Shown here: one piece after another, positions 63,944-64,000 of the stretch
Numbering within the stretch: the stretch's first letter is position 1
Layout of the letters: each line of letters opens with the position of its first letter
Source of the DNA: Bordetella sp. BOR01
Lineage (GTDB): Bacteria; Pseudomonadota; Gammaproteobacteria; Burkholderiales; Burkholderiaceae_B
DNA length: 64,000 nucleotides
Reading direction: 5' to 3'
Assembly (NCBI RefSeq): GCF_019218885.1
Contig: NZ_JAHUWT010000003.1
Span: 248,001-312,000 of the forward strand
Position numbers and translations under genes: made by a program
Notes under the pieces: model-generated
What the model was told of the DNA's origin: nothing
What the model saw: only the letters and a program-made list of their open reading frames with translations
Database searches by the model: none

Positions 63944-64000
63944 CGGTATCGGCCTCTTGAAGATTTGATTGCGCGCGTGCCACGTCGACCTGCAACACCA
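63930..64000 (-). CDS. mreC: Rod-shape-determining protein MreC (C-terminal end only)
   Basis: Only the last 23 residues lie in the window (ending ARAQSNLQEADTGGSQ, stop TAA at 63932-63930). Identified by position directly upstream of mreD in the mreBCD order and by the polar, Gln-rich tail that ends many MreC proteins. The overlap of 14 bases with mreD indicates coupling. Confidence 0.7.
   Translation of the reverse strand, partial: VLQVDVARAQSNLQEADTGGSQ

Overview
The window is chromosomal DNA of a GC-rich betaproteobacterium, most like the Alcaligenaceae (Bordetella/Achromobacter group). Supporting signs are housekeeping genes in betaproteobacterial order, a Bug-type periplasmic receptor, a DUF4148 protein, a classical betaproteobacterial porin, and an LPS-export/nitrogen-PTS cluster with no rpoN. 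The species cannot be fixed from the sequence alone. I see no rRNA, tRNA, insertion sequence, prophage or CRISPR array; nearly everything reads as core genome.

Layout. 1-5.0 kb: start of an aldehyde dehydrogenase, thiG-thiD, a PCMT-like methyltransferase, a TolC-type outer membrane channel and rfaE2. 5.0-10.4 kb: a di-iron (acyl-ACP desaturase-like) protein behind a Pho-box-like promoter, then ubiE / Tim44-like / ubiJ / ubiB, all on the minus strand. 10.6-14 kb: phoB-phoR and a phosphoglycerate dehydrogenase. 14-18 kb: a LysR gene divergent from a VOC protein and the 5-oxoprolinase genes pxpB-pxpC-pxpA. 18-26.4 kb: a 1319-residue FAD/Fe-S oxidoreductase, a YqaA-like membrane protein, ilvA, a porin and a three-repeat DUF4148 protein. 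26.6-35.1 kb: LysR, apt, then cydA-cydB-cydX-cydD-cydC, with a GbsR/MarR-type regulator upstream. 35.2-39.4 kb: a RutB-like amidohydrolase with a Bug receptor and an IclR regulator, then purT.

39.4-50.8 kb: kdsD-kdsC-lptC-lptA-lptB-hpf-ptsN-hprK, then a MocR-type regulator and two orphan cytochrome c genes lying between hprK and rapZ, then rapZ-rlpA. 50.8-54.8 kb: ogt-rsmI on the minus strand facing away from yraN, a phosphoheptose isomerase, a BON lipoprotein (DolP-like) and a TlpA-like thioredoxin. 54.8-57.5 kb: a LysR gene, a TauD-like dioxygenase and a MetQ-like receptor. 57.8-60.0 kb: argB, a HAD nucleotidase and slmA. 60.1-64 kb: the rod-shape cluster mreC(partial)-mreD-mrdA-rodA.

Shared themes are cell-envelope construction (ADP-heptose, Kdo, Lpt transport, elongasome, RlpA, DolP), ubiquinone and bd-oxidase respiration, and nutrient sensing (PhoBR, PtsN/HprK/RapZ). 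The best candidates for something new are the Pho-box-like array in front of the di-iron protein, the stand-alone RutB-like enzyme paired with a Bug receptor, the orphan cytochrome/MocR island between hprK and rapZ, the VOC gene joined to 5-oxoprolinase, and the missing rpoN.
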